DNA of 64,000 nt from Dictyobacter formicarum (GCF_016587435.1 NZ_BNJJ01000002.1:186001-250000), one strand, 5' to 3'. Counted from the stretch's first letter, positions 19,095 to 27,944 are shown. Notes: generated by a model from the letters alone, not told the origin. Translations and numbers: made by a program.

Positions 19095-19241
19095 ATGAGG
19101 ATATCATTTGATATCAATGAAGCTGTGTTTAATGCACGAGGTACGTATCTGGAGGAGAAAGCTGTCCACTATGAAGAGATCTTGATCGGAAGTATGACCG
19201 AAAAACCATATTCTTGCCGAGGCGGCCAAATTATGGTGTGA
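19095..19241 (+). CDS. Small unrecognised protein (48 aa) with strong ribosome site
   Basis: ATG at 19095 is preceded by AAGGAAGGAGGAC, a near-ideal ribosome site, and opens a 48-codon frame starting MRISFDINEAVF. It overlaps by ATGA the stop of a 21-codon upstream frame (19033-19098, very Glu/Lys-rich), suggesting translational coupling. I recognise no family. The layout resembles a small toxin-antitoxin or regulatory pair, but nothing in the residues proves that. Confidence 0.4.
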   Translation: MRISFDINEAVFNARGTYLEEKAVHYEEILIGSMTEKPYSCRGGQIMV

Positions 19242-19391
19242 GTCACAATCCACCTTGTAAATTTGGAAATTACGCTGTCGAAATCTTGCTGCTTATTCTG
19301 TGGATGAGGTATCTCCACCGAGGAAACGGTTATGCTGGTATGATCGACACGAGAAATCGCGACAGGCAATCTCGAATCGGGTTGGGCATAG

Positions 19392-20246
19392 TCATTTCGC
19401 GCCCCTATTGCGCTGCCAGAAGGTCTCGAGTTGCTGGCAAATGAAGTCGGTCTTTTCCTCGAAGACCCAGTGGCCGCATGCTTCGATTACGCCACCTTGA
19501 GCGCTGACGGAGATCGCCTTGGCACAGTCGATGCAGTGCGACCCGAAAGAGCGCACGCCAGCCCAGGCGAGCATCGGGACCTTCAGCTTCTCTCGCGTCA
19601 ACTCGGCCGTCTGCTCCGCCATCCGCGGGATGTAGCCATAATAGTTGAGGCTGGCGCGCAGATTGCCCGGCTGGCGCATCTGAACGACGTAGCGCTCAGC
19701 CTCTTCCTCCGGGATCGCGTTGGGATTGTAAGCAAAATCGCGGAAGAAGTGACGCAGATACCGATCCTCACGCCCCTCAATGAGGAAGGTCGTGATGTCC
19801 ATGTTCATGTGCATGCCCAGATGCCAGTACGGCACACGTGGGTCGACATAGCCGGGGAAATCGAGCCCAAAGAAGGGCGTCTCGATCGTCGACAGCGACA
19901 GAGCCCGATCGCCTGCCATGTAGGCCAGCGCGACCGATGGCGGGCCGCCGAGATCATGACTGACGATATGAAACTGATCGACGCCTTCGACCGTGAGAAG
20001 CTCTAGCATATCCTGAGCGATTGTCTTGGGCTCATAACCCGAGAAGGGCTTGTCGCTGTCCGCGAAACCCCTGAGATCGGGGACGATGAAGCGGTATTGG
20101 CCTGCGAGTTTTTCGATCAGTGGCAAGTATTCACGGTGGTTCTGAGGCCAACCGTGCATGCCAAGCACCACAGGTCCTTCACCAGCCACGATGTAGTGCA
20201 GGTTCACTCCGTTTGCGACTGCGCGTTTGTTGATGTAGTCAGTCAT
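19392..20246 (-). CDS. Alpha/beta hydrolase, epoxide-hydrolase/haloalkane-dehalogenase type
   Basis: The 284-residue protein has the oxyanion motif HGWPQNHREY (about residue 31), the nucleophile elbow SHDLGG (about 95, with Asp as nucleophile), a helical cap, and a final His in GCGHWVF-like context (EACGHWVFEE). Asp-nucleophile members are typically epoxide hydrolases or dehalogenases, so that is the best guess. It is a single gene on the minus strand. There is no signal peptide. Confidence 0.88.
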   Translation of the reverse strand: MTDYINKRAVANGVNLHYIVAGEGPVVLGMHGWPQNHREYLPLIEKLAGQYRFIVPDLRGFADSDKPFSGYEPKTIAQDMLELLTVEGVDQFHIVSHDLGGPPSVALAYMAGDRALSLSTIETPFFGLDFPGYVDPRVPYWHLGMHMNMDITTFLIEGREDRYLRHFFRDFAYNPNAIPEEEAERYVVQMRQPGNLRASLNYYGYIPRMAEQTAELTREKLKVPMLAWAGVRSFGSHCIDCAKAISVSAQGGVIEACGHWVFEEKTDFICQQLETFWQRNRGAK

Positions 20247-20558
20247 GGCTTCTCCTGAGGCTACGCAAACTATTCATAGTAGTCCTACACGCTCCGGCTT
20301 TATAGGCGAGCCGACAACGGCAGCAGGTTGACCAGTAGGGACGCCGCATAAGTGTTTCGTTTTGGCTGTCTGATCTCTTCGATCGGGTCACACTTCCATC
20401 CTTCAGGTCATATTTTCGTGACTCTTGAGGTCATTTACTACACCGCCAATGCCAAGTTCATTCAGACAACAAATATCTGCCCCCAGCATAAGCATCCTAC
20501 ATACTACATACTATTCTATACTCGAGGTGCACCACCCTTTCACCTCATCTTTCCACTC

Positions 20559-20742
20559 CAGGCCGCGTTGGGAGAGCAAGCGTCCACGGCGTTTGCAGAG
20601 GCGGTGAGGATCATCCAGAGGCTGGCCGAGCGCATCCAGGATGAAGTTTCTGCGCGCGTGTTTTCTGGCCGAGCCACAGATTCATCCTGTCCTCCAGCGC
20701 GCACAACGCCTTGCCGATCGCACGCTTCCCGAGGAAGAGTGA
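20559..20742 (+). pseudogene. C-terminal scrap of a BTAD/TPR regulator
   Basis: The segment encodes QAALGEQASTAFAEAVRIIQ, RLAERIQDEVSARV, and, after a one-base shift, SHRFILSS-type frames that correspond to 'PQIHPVLQRAQ'. It is clearly homologous to the last ~60 residues of the regulator at 10305-14102. The following DNA is also homologous, including the CATAACG motif. Confidence 0.7.
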
Positions 20743-20804
20743 CCCACACAGGTGCCTTTTGCTTCGATATTCCTCAAATAGGTTTCTTTCCGCTGTGAAA
20801 AGAT

Positions 20805-20849
20805 TATAACGCTGCATCTCACGTTTTCATAACGCCCTTTGCCTATACT
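20805..20849 (+). promoter_or_regulatory. CATAACG-type promoter motif, copy E, upstream of cydA
   Basis: TATAACG at 20805-20811, CATAACG at 20828-20834 and CTATACT at 20843-20849 keep the 23/15 spacing. This places a likely promoter ~130 bases before the cydA start codon and makes the earlier in-frame ATG at 20839 implausible as a start. Confidence 0.65.
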
Positions 20850-20976
20850 GGCGACAGAGAAGACAAAGGACCAGTTCCTGGATCTCCAGCAAGCCTTGCT
20901 TGAAATGGCTACCTCAACGCTTCCTGTTTACTTTTCTGTCCTCCGTTCGTTAAGAACGGCCAACAAGGGAAATGCT

Positions 20977-22359
20977 ATGGATGTACAGTTACTTGCCGTA
21001 TCGCGATTACAATTTGCCATTACCGCAGCCTTCCACATGATCTTTCCGGCTATTACCGTTGGGTTGAGCCTGTTTCTCGTTTTTCTCTACGGTGCCTATC
21101 TCAGAACCAACAAAGAGATCTATCTCACCACCTACCACTTCTGGCGCAATATTTTTGCCGTTGGCTTCGGCATTGGAGTGGTGGCCGGCATCGTCATGAC
21201 ATTCGAGTTCGGCCTCAACTGGGCTGCCTATGCCAATGCCGTCGGTCCCATTGTTGGGGTGATTATTAGTATGGAGGTGGTCACTGCCTTCTTCCTGGAG
21301 GCAGGGGTTATGGGTGTTCTGCTCTACGGTGAGGGACGTGTAAGCAAACCCGTGATGTTCCTTGCTAACTGCATGGTCGCTTTGGGTACACTGCTTTCCA
21401 CCACCTGGATTCTTTCAGCCAACTCGTGGATGCAAACGCCAGCTGGCTATACCCTCGTCAACGGACAGTTTCGTCCCACCGACTGGATTGTTGCCATCTT
21501 CAATCCTTCTTTTGCGTACCGTTTTCCGCATGTTCTGCTGGGCGTGCTCCTCTCCGCGTCTTTTGTCATGACGGGGACCGCCGCCTGGTACCTGCTCAAG
21601 CGCCAGCACCTGGAGTTTGCCCGTCTGACCATCTCGCTGGGTCTGGGAGTAATGAGCCTCCTGATCCCTTTACAACTCTACATGGGCGATACCGTCGCCA
21701 GCGAGATGGGACAATTTCAGGCACCAAAGCTCCTTGCGCTTGAGGGGAATTGGGACTCGACGAACACAGGGTACAATGTGTTCATCATTCCCAATCAGGA
21801 TGAGCAGCGCAATATCGTCCAGGTGAGTATTCCCTGCCTGGGCAGTATCATCCTCAACCGCGACTTCACCTGTAGCAAGCCGGTACCTGGCCTCAAACAG
21901 GTCCCACCCGCGCTTCAACCACCTATGGTGCTGGTGTTCTATGGCTTCCGTCTGATGTTCTATATCTCCATCCTGATCTTCTTCGCGGTGGCCTCCAGCC
22001 TCTTGCTGCGCCTGCGCGGCAGGCTCTATACTGCGCGCTGGTTTCACCGCTTCATGCTGATCCTGTTTCCTGTGGGCATTCTGGCAGTTATTGGCGGATG
22101 GATTACCGCGGAAACGGGCAGGCAGCCCTATGTCGTGTATGGCAAACTCACCACAACAGCTGCGGTCTCGCCGCTTGCTCCCGGTGTCGTCGTTGCTTCT
22201 CTCTCTGCATTTATTGTTGTCTATCTCGCGCTTCTCACCCTCTACATTGCATACCTGGTGCGCGCCATTCGTCGCGGGCCGGGAGATACTCCATTGCTGT
22301 CTCCGGCACGGATCACACAGGACAGGCCTACGATCGTCAGTGCCGTTGACGCCAGCTAA
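20977..22359 (+). CDS. cydA: Cytochrome bd ubiquinol oxidase subunit I
   Basis: This 460-residue membrane protein is subunit I of bd-type quinol oxidase, which reduces oxygen to water at the inner membrane. Seen are LLAVSRLQFAITAAFHMIFP (the conserved RxQFxxTxxFHxxFP start with the b595 His), the GxxxGIVMTFEFG segment and MEVVTAFFLEAGVMGVLLYG. Later come QLYMGDTVASEMGQFQAPKLLALEG and the C-terminal GWITAETGRQPYVVYGKLTT. The Q-loop is of the short type. The ATG at 20977 follows AAGGGA and begins exactly at the conserved start. It heads a compact operon with cydB, a small membrane ORF, cydD and cydC. Confidence 0.96.
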   Translation: MDVQLLAVSRLQFAITAAFHMIFPAITVGLSLFLVFLYGAYLRTNKEIYLTTYHFWRNIFAVGFGIGVVAGIVMTFEFGLNWAAYANAVGPIVGVIISMEVVTAFFLEAGVMGVLLYGEGRVSKPVMFLANCMVALGTLLSTTWILSANSWMQTPAGYTLVNGQFRPTDWIVAIFNPSFAYRFPHVLLGVLLSASFVMTGTAAWYLLKRQHLEFARLTISLGLGVMSLLIPLQLYMGDTVASEMGQFQAPKLLALEGNWDSTNTGYNVFIIPNQDEQRNIVQVSIPCLGSIILNRDFTCSKPVPGLKQVPPALQPPMVLVFYGFRLMFYISILIFFAVASSLLLRLRGRLYTARWFHRFMLILFPVGILAVIGGWITAETGRQPYVVYGKLTTTAAVSPLAPGVVVASLSAFIVVYLALLTLYIAYLVRAIRRGPGDTPLLSPARITQDRPTIVSAVDAS

Positions 22360-22392
22360 TCTGCTGAACGAGGAAAGAAAGGACCCATCCTT

Positions 22393-23397
22393 ATGACATC
22401 GTCTCTCCCATCTGTTGGGCCATTGTTCTGGCTGATGGTTGTTTTCTTCGGCTTGCTTCTTTACGTTGTGCTTGATGGCTATGACCTTGGCGTCGGGATT
22501 CTGGTTCTGTTTGAGCGCCAGGAGCAGCATCGCAAGGAAATGATCGAGATCATCGCGACCAGCTGGGATGGAAACGAGTCCTGGTTACTGCTGGTGATGA
22601 TCGGGCTGTTTGCTGGTTTCCCGCAAGCGTATGGCACACTCTTGCCCGCGCTCTACATTCCCGTTATCCTGATGCTCCTCTCACTGATCTTTCGTGGAGT
22701 GTCCTTTGAATTTCGATCGCAGGCTTCACGTAGCTGGGGTCTGGCTTTTGCTGTCGGCTCGCTAATCGCCTCATTCTGTCAGGGAGCAATCTTCGGTTCT
22801 CTGATCAGTGGCATCCCAGTCAAAGATGGGCATTTTGCCGGGACACCCTTTAGTTTTCTGCACGGTTTGAGTCTGCTCACCGGGGGACTCTTTGTCTGCT
22901 TCTACTGCCTGACAGGAGCAAGCTGGCTCAACGACAAAACAGACGGGACGCTCGCGGCGAGTGCAAAGCAAAAAGGTCGTTTTCTCACGCTAGTAGTTGC
23001 CATCCTGCTCATTGTGACGATGATTCTGGCACCACTCGCCAGTCCGGTCTTCGGCGGCGCATTCAGCACGAAGTCGCTCTTCGTGCTTGGAGCGACGATC
23101 CTGGCCCTGATTTCCTTAGGGATCACCTGGTACAGCCTCAAGCGCCTGAACAACGTGGCACCGTTTATCTTCGCGGCAGGCGCGCTCACACTGGCGTTAA
23201 TGAGCCTGCTGGTCATCAACTATCCGTATCTGGTCCCGCCGAGCATGACGTTCTGGCAGGCGGCATCTCCCAGGAACACAGTAGACTTTCTCTTGATTGC
23301 GGTTGGATTCTGCATTCCGGTTACTCTGGGCTATAATGCCTTCGCCTACGTGGTCTTTCGCGGTAAGTTTTCCCTCCCTGAGCAAAAAAAGGTATGA
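22393..23397 (+). CDS. cydB: Cytochrome bd ubiquinol oxidase subunit II
   Basis: The 334-residue protein carries the subunit II signatures VLDGYDLGVGIL near the start and TSWDGNESWLLLVMIGLFAGFPQAYGTLLPALYIP around residues 55-90. About eight or nine membrane segments follow. It pairs with CydA to form the heme-bearing oxidase. A GAGGAAAG site precedes the ATG, and the gap to cydA is 33 bases. Its stop lies three bases before the next small ORF. Confidence 0.95.
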   Translation: MTSSLPSVGPLFWLMVVFFGLLLYVVLDGYDLGVGILVLFERQEQHRKEMIEIIATSWDGNESWLLLVMIGLFAGFPQAYGTLLPALYIPVILMLLSLIFRGVSFEFRSQASRSWGLAFAVGSLIASFCQGAIFGSLISGIPVKDGHFAGTPFSFLHGLSLLTGGLFVCFYCLTGASWLNDKTDGTLAASAKQKGRFLTLVVAILLIVTMILAPLASPVFGGAFSTKSLFVLGATILALISLGITWYSLKRLNNVAPFIFAAGALTLALMSLLVINYPYLVPPSMTFWQAASPRNTVDFLLIAVGFCIPVTLGYNAFAYVVFRGKFSLPEQKKV

Positions 23398-23400
23398 TCG

Positions 23401-23625
23401 ATGATGAAGACTCCAACAACTACTGCTACACCCACGCGCACCGTACGACGCTGGTTGATCAATCTGATCTGGATCGTAGCATGGATCGTGATCTACTTCC
23501 TATGTATCGACGTTTTCGGCAATACCGTGGCATTCATTGGCGTTCCCACGCTGATCGTGACCAGCGCGATTATCTGGTTTGCGACTGAGCGGCGAGATCG
23601 GCAACCTCCGGAGAAAGCCTCATGA
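23401..23625 (+). CDS. Small two-helix membrane protein between cydB and cydD
   Basis: The 74-residue frame starts three bases after the cydB stop, and its own TGA overlaps the cydD ATG (ATGA at 23622-23625). It has two hydrophobic segments, about residues 19-39 and 43-62, separated by a short loop (VFGNTV), and a charged tail ERRDRQPPEKAS. Position and size recall the small accessory subunits of bd oxidases (CydX, CydS, CydH), but I see no sequence match to them; those have one helix. It is probably a real gene given the tight coupling. Confidence 0.7.
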   Translation: MMKTPTTTATPTRTVRRWLINLIWIVAWIVIYFLCIDVFGNTVAFIGVPTLIVTSAIIWFATERRDRQPPEKAS

Positions 23626-25358
23626 GCGGCACAGGCGCTTTGCAGCAGAATACAAGCAAGCACTTTCTACGGACGAACCTGGGGCCTGCGCGACGCTCGC
23701 TTGCTTTTGCCATTATGGCAGGCGGATGCAATACGCTGGCACTCATCCTCCAGTCTTTCGCCCTCTCCCGCCTGGTCTTCCTGGTGGGGATCGAACGAGC
23801 AGTGCTTACGCAGGTCGCCTCCTGGGTGCTGGTGTTCAGCGCGGCTATCATCCTCAGAGGAATCTGTACCTCTCTGATACAGTACTGGAGTGCTCAGGGG
23901 GCCTTACGTATCCAGCAGCACGTGCGCAAGAACATCCTCGATGTCCTCTTTGCTCCGGGCATCCTCCCAGGCGAATGGATCAACGCTGCAGACCAACAGA
24001 CTGCAGAAACCGTTCACACTCTGTTGGAGCAGGTCGATAAGCTCGAACCCTACTATGCTCGCTACATCCCGCAGGCTGCGCTGACCATCATCAGCCCGCT
24101 GCTCCTGCTCCTGGTAGTTTTTCCCACTAACTGGATTGTCGGGCTGCTGCTGTTGCTGGCAACGCCGGTGATCCCCTTTTATATGGCGCTGATAGGTATG
24201 GGTGCCGAGGCGATCAGTCGAAGACAGATGGAGACGGTACACCGACTCTCGGCAACCTTCCTGGATTATCTCCAGGGGATACAGACGATCAAAGCGTTGG
24301 GAGCAACAACGTGGGCAAGGCGCACCATTGCTGAAGCTTCGCAGGAGTTGGGGAAGCGTACTATGGCGGTGCAACGCGTCGCATTCCTTTCCTCGGCGGT
24401 AATAGAGTTCTTCAGTGCCTTCGCAGTGGCGATTGTTGCCACCTACATCGGACTGAGCCTGCTGAAATACATCAACATTGGTGGCTCCGCTGGCATGTCC
24501 CTGCAAACAGGACTCTTTCTCCTCCTCCTCCTCGCGCCGGCCTACTTCCAGCCCTTGCGTGCGTTTGCTGCAGCCTATCACGACCGGGCAGATGCATGGG
24601 CCGCAAGTGCGCATCTCACCAGGTTGCTGTCACATGCTGTGCCGCCTGGGCAGCGACACGAACTGGAACAGGTCCAGCGCATCGAACTGAGCAACGTGAC
24701 CGTTCACTACGCTGGTCGCGGACGCCCGGCCCTCTCAAATATTTCCCTGCGCGTCAATGCTGGACAAAAGGTGGCTATTACCGGTCCCTCGGGTGCTGGA
24801 AAATCATCCCTGCTAAGGGTCATCGCCGGGTTCACAGCAGTCACGCGGGGAGAGGTGCTCTTTGATCAACTCACGTCTACCGAAGCAGGAGGGATACGCG
24901 CGAGCTGGGTTGGCCAGCACCCCTACCTCTTTCCTGGAACGCTGGCGGAGAATATCGCCATTGGGCGGAAAGACGCCTCGAACCAGGAAATTGAAGAGGC
25001 AGCTGCACACGCACGTGTGACAGAGTTCGCTGCAGCGCTTCCTGATGGTCTGAACACGCAGGTCGGAGAGCGCGGCCTGGGTCTCTCTGGCGGACAGGCG
25101 CAGCGCGTGGCTCTGGCTCGCGCCTTTCTCAAAAATGCGCCCCTGCTGCTCCTGGATGAACCAACAGCGCACCTGGATGCAGTGACTGAGGCTGCCCTCG
25201 TGAAAACGATTGCTGAGCTCGCCCATGATAAGACGGTCATCCTCGCCACCCATAGTCCATTACTCATTGCCCAGTGTGACCTGGTGCTCGTCCTAAAAGA
25301 TGGCACCTTGCACTCTCTCCAGGAGAGAGAATCAGGAAAGGTTGTCTCCTATGCGTGA
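23622..25358 (+). CDS. cydD: ABC exporter subunit CydD for bd oxidase assembly
   Basis: The 578-residue protein has about six membrane helices in its first 330 residues and a C-terminal ABC ATPase. Walker A is GPSGAGKSS (near 388), the signature is LSGGQAQRVALARA (near 488) and Walker B is LLLLDEPTAHLD. CydD with CydC exports cysteine/glutathione (and binds heme) and is needed to assemble bd oxidase. The start overlaps the small ORF stop. Its last codons overlap the cydC start by 8 bases. Confidence 0.94.
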   Translation: MSGTGALQQNTSKHFLRTNLGPARRSLAFAIMAGGCNTLALILQSFALSRLVFLVGIERAVLTQVASWVLVFSAAIILRGICTSLIQYWSAQGALRIQQHVRKNILDVLFAPGILPGEWINAADQQTAETVHTLLEQVDKLEPYYARYIPQAALTIISPLLLLLVVFPTNWIVGLLLLLATPVIPFYMALIGMGAEAISRRQMETVHRLSATFLDYLQGIQTIKALGATTWARRTIAEASQELGKRTMAVQRVAFLSSAVIEFFSAFAVAIVATYIGLSLLKYINIGGSAGMSLQTGLFLLLLLAPAYFQPLRAFAAAYHDRADAWAASAHLTRLLSHAVPPGQRHELEQVQRIELSNVTVHYAGRGRPALSNISLRVNAGQKVAITGPSGAGKSSLLRVIAGFTAVTRGEVLFDQLTSTEAGGIRASWVGQHPYLFPGTLAENIAIGRKDASNQEIEEAAAHARVTEFAAALPDGLNTQVGERGLGLSGGQAQRVALARAFLKNAPLLLLDEPTAHLDAVTEAALVKTIAELAHDKTVILATHSPLLIAQCDLVLVLKDGTLHSLQERESGKVVSYA

Positions 25359-27165
25359 ACTCGTTCCTTCTCTCAAACTGATCCGTGGTTCTCTGTTGAG
25401 GACACTGCTGCTCGGGTTCTTCCTCGCCTGTGTGGCAAGTCTCGCCGCGATAGGTCTGCTAGGGTTGTCTGGCTGGTTCATTAGCATGGCCGCTCTCGTC
25501 GGACTGGTGGGAACGCTGGCGGGGGGACAGGCTATGGCCGGTTTTTCGTATCTGTTTCCCAGTGCAGGAGTGAGAGCGTTTGCATTGTTACGCACGCTGG
25601 GACGCTATGGAGAACGAACCATCAATCACCAGGCCACATTTCTGTTTCTGTCCAGACTCCGCACCGTGTGTTTCAACGGAGCACTACGCCTACCTGTGCG
25701 CACGTTCTCCTCCTTTCGCAGCGGCGATCTGCTCAACCGTGTGATGGCCGACATCGACACGCTCGACCAGGTGCTTCTGCGTGTTCTTGTGCCCACCGCC
25801 TCCACCCTCATCGTCGTGACCGGCACACTCGTGTTCCTGGCGTTCCAGTCTGGACCGGTAAGCGTGCTGGTCGCCATCATGCTCGGCGTAACAGGGATCG
25901 GGCTTCCCATCCTGATGACCTGGCTCGGTCAGCAATCGGGAGCCAGCTTGATCGAAGCACGCGCGGGAGCACGCATGCATTGCGTCGAAGCGCTGCAAGG
26001 GCGAGAGGAAATCGCCTCGTATCATGCCGAGGAGCGCGCGAAGCAGCAGATAACACGCTACCTGGCCGGGGCAGACCGAGCACAACGCTCCCAGCGGCAG
26101 TTGAGCGCGCTTGGAGCAGGTCTGACCGCATCGCTCGCATCGGCGACCACTTTGGGCGTGCTCCTGCTCGGTCTCTGGTTCTTGGAACAGGGAAGCATGA
26201 GCGCGCCTGTCGTCGTCATGATCTGCCTGATCGTGCTCGGTCTCTTCGAGAGTATCGAGGGGCTGCCTCTCGCCTATCAATTCCTGGGTCAGACGTGTCG
26301 CGCGGCCCAACGAGTGAATGCGCTACTACAAGCCAGACACACCGAGCCATTAGAGACGCTCCAGGCATTCAACCGTACCGGACAGCAGGAGTCAACTCCA
26401 TTAAGTGCAGTGCCGACCGTTCCCACCAGTCCAACGATCAGCTTACAACATGTCTGTTTCCACTATGATCGGATGCGAGGAGAGGTGCTTCATGAACTCA
26501 CGTGCACCATTCCCCCGGGCTCGTTTGTGGCGGTTACCGGCCCCAGTGGATCTGGGAAATCAACTCTGCTACGGCTCCTGGTAGGTGAACTAGCACCGAC
26601 ACAGGGAACAATCTCCATAGAATGGTCGGATGCGAAAGAGATAACGTTGGGTCATTCGCCGATGGATTGCGAGAAATCGATCATGTTTGTTGCCCAGGAG
26701 AGCCATATTTTCCATACCACACTGCGAGAGAATTTGCTCATGGCCAAACCGGATGCGAGCGAGCAGGAACTCCGGCACGTTCTGGGCGTGGTCTGCCTGA
26801 CGACGCTGGTTGAACAGCTCGACCAGGGCCTGGACACCCAGCTTGGTGAAAACGGCGACTTGCTTTCAGGAGGCGAACGCAGCCGGTTGAGCATGGCACG
26901 CGCACTGCTCACATCGCCACATATCCTTCTTCTTGACGAACCCACAGCTGGTATAGACAGCGCAACGGCCAGACAAATGCTTGCCAATCTTCGTTCCTGC
27001 CTGCCTGAGAGTACGATCGTCGTTGCAACGCATAATTCCTGGTTGGTGACGATAGCCCAGCAACAGATCCAGCTCACCACAAACGACCAACTCTCCTACT
27101 CGGTGACGGCACCATTCCGGAGCCAGCATTCTACGCCTACAGCGCCCCGGAACCGCCAGGGCTGA
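25351..27165 (+). CDS. cydC: ABC exporter subunit CydC, with altered 3' end
   Basis: The 604-residue protein has six membrane helices (GLLGLSGWFISMAAL near residue 30, typical of CydC) and a C-terminal ATPase. Walker A is GPSGSGKST (near 397), the signature is LSGGERSRLSMARA and Walker B is ILLLDEPTAGID. I start it at ATG 25351, overlapping cydD; the frame from 25300 would run far into cydD. The final ~18 residues (from about 27112) are encoded by DNA that in another frame is the 5' side of a DUF5996 fragment. The natural CydC end was therefore replaced by a recombination join. Confidence 0.93.
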   Translation: MRELVPSLKLIRGSLLRTLLLGFFLACVASLAAIGLLGLSGWFISMAALVGLVGTLAGGQAMAGFSYLFPSAGVRAFALLRTLGRYGERTINHQATFLFLSRLRTVCFNGALRLPVRTFSSFRSGDLLNRVMADIDTLDQVLLRVLVPTASTLIVVTGTLVFLAFQSGPVSVLVAIMLGVTGIGLPILMTWLGQQSGASLIEARAGARMHCVEALQGREEIASYHAEERAKQQITRYLAGADRAQRSQRQLSALGAGLTASLASATTLGVLLLGLWFLEQGSMSAPVVVMICLIVLGLFESIEGLPLAYQFLGQTCRAAQRVNALLQARHTEPLETLQAFNRTGQQESTPLSAVPTVPTSPTISLQHVCFHYDRMRGEVLHELTCTIPPGSFVAVTGPSGSGKSTLLRLLVGELAPTQGTISIEWSDAKEITLGHSPMDCEKSIMFVAQESHIFHTTLRENLLMAKPDASEQELRHVLGVVCLTTLVEQLDQGLDTQLGENGDLLSGGERSRLSMARALLTSPHILLLDEPTAGIDSATARQMLANLRSCLPESTIVVATHNSWLVTIAQQQIQLTTNDQLSYSVTAPFRSQHSTPTAPRNRQG

Positions 27166-27374
27166 AAGAAGCCATCGTGCGACCAGCCTCAGCTTTCTAT
27201 CATCCAACGATGGGCGAGTTTCTTCTGCGCTATGACGATGTGAGGAATACAGACGCCCCAGAGCAAGCGCTTCTGGCGTTTTTCCAGAGTACCTATGAAG
27301 CTGGCGCAACGCTGGGGCAATGGGATCGAGAAGAGTTGGAAAGGGAAAGATGGTACCAGGCGAGCAAAAAGTAG
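27120..27374 (+). pseudogene. C-terminal fragment of a DUF5996 protein
   Basis: In the frame of 27120, the DNA reads EPAFYAYSAPEPPGLKEA, then GEFLLRYDDVRNT and FFQSTYEAGATLGQWDREELER. These are the C-terminal hallmarks of DUF5996. The first ~46 bases overlap the cydC coding end in another frame. No start codon or N-terminal half exists. Confidence 0.7.
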
Positions 27375-27421
27375 CGAGGCTGGAATTCACTGAGAATACC
27401 CTTAGAAGGAGAAAAGAAACG

Positions 27422-27829
27422 ATGACGACCAAACCATCGTAACAGACATCTGCCACTTTCATGACTACCACCTGCTCTTCGATATAGCCAGGCTGAGGCT
27501 CTTTTCACCTCCATTGACATCCTGGCCGAACGTGTGCGTAGTATTGTGTGCGTAGTATGGGTGGGTCCACGATCCACAGTATTGGGCAGATCGGCCGCCT
27601 GCAACGGGTCGAGGATGACGACGAGACCGATGTTCCGGCTGTGGACATGGTTTAGCGCTTGTTGCTGGACACCAAAATCCTGACTCAGCTGCTGCGTGAG
27701 GCGCATACTGTCAGCGAGGAATGCCATGATATCGCCGCTACCAGCGTTCTGAAGAACCTCCTGGACGAGAAGGAGAAACGCCGTTGGTTCCTTTCAGCAG
27801 TAGTGAACTCAGAAGAGAAGAAACGATAA
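27422..27829 (+). pseudogene. dps-like ferritin gene with deletion, frameshifts and stop
   Basis: ATG at 27422 follows AAGGAGAAAAG. The first codons (MTTKPS) end in a stop. Then, across frames, come HFHDYHLLFD, QAEALFTSIDILAERVRSI and GSTIHSIGQIGRLQRVEDDD. An in-frame TAG interrupts DMV*RLLLD, and LREAHTVSEECHDIAATSVL plus DEKEKRRWFLSA follow. This is the Dps order: the first ferroxidase-site helix, the 'ERVR' helix, the 'HT..EE' helix and the WFL end. Such proteins store iron and protect DNA under oxidative stress. The gene is clearly dead, or badly assembled, with at least two shifts. Confidence 0.75.
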
Positions 27830-27944
27830 ACGGGTGAGAGCCTCGCTCACAGGAAAGCCGGTGTGCGGTTTGGATGGAGAAACGACGTAGCAATGGAGAG
27901 CAATGGCAACTGAATGAAAAAATGTGGAGGTTACAAACAAAATA

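Noticed and set aside
20839..20976. Upstream in-frame ATG extending cydA by 46 residues.
   Set aside because: It lies within the promoter motif itself (the -10-like box is at 20843), and the conserved CydA start begins at 20977.
27840..27890. Short GTGAG/CTCAC stem and a GCCGGTGTGCGG stretch resembling a group II intron domain V.
   Set aside because: The pairing is too short and the AGC triad and loop do not fit.
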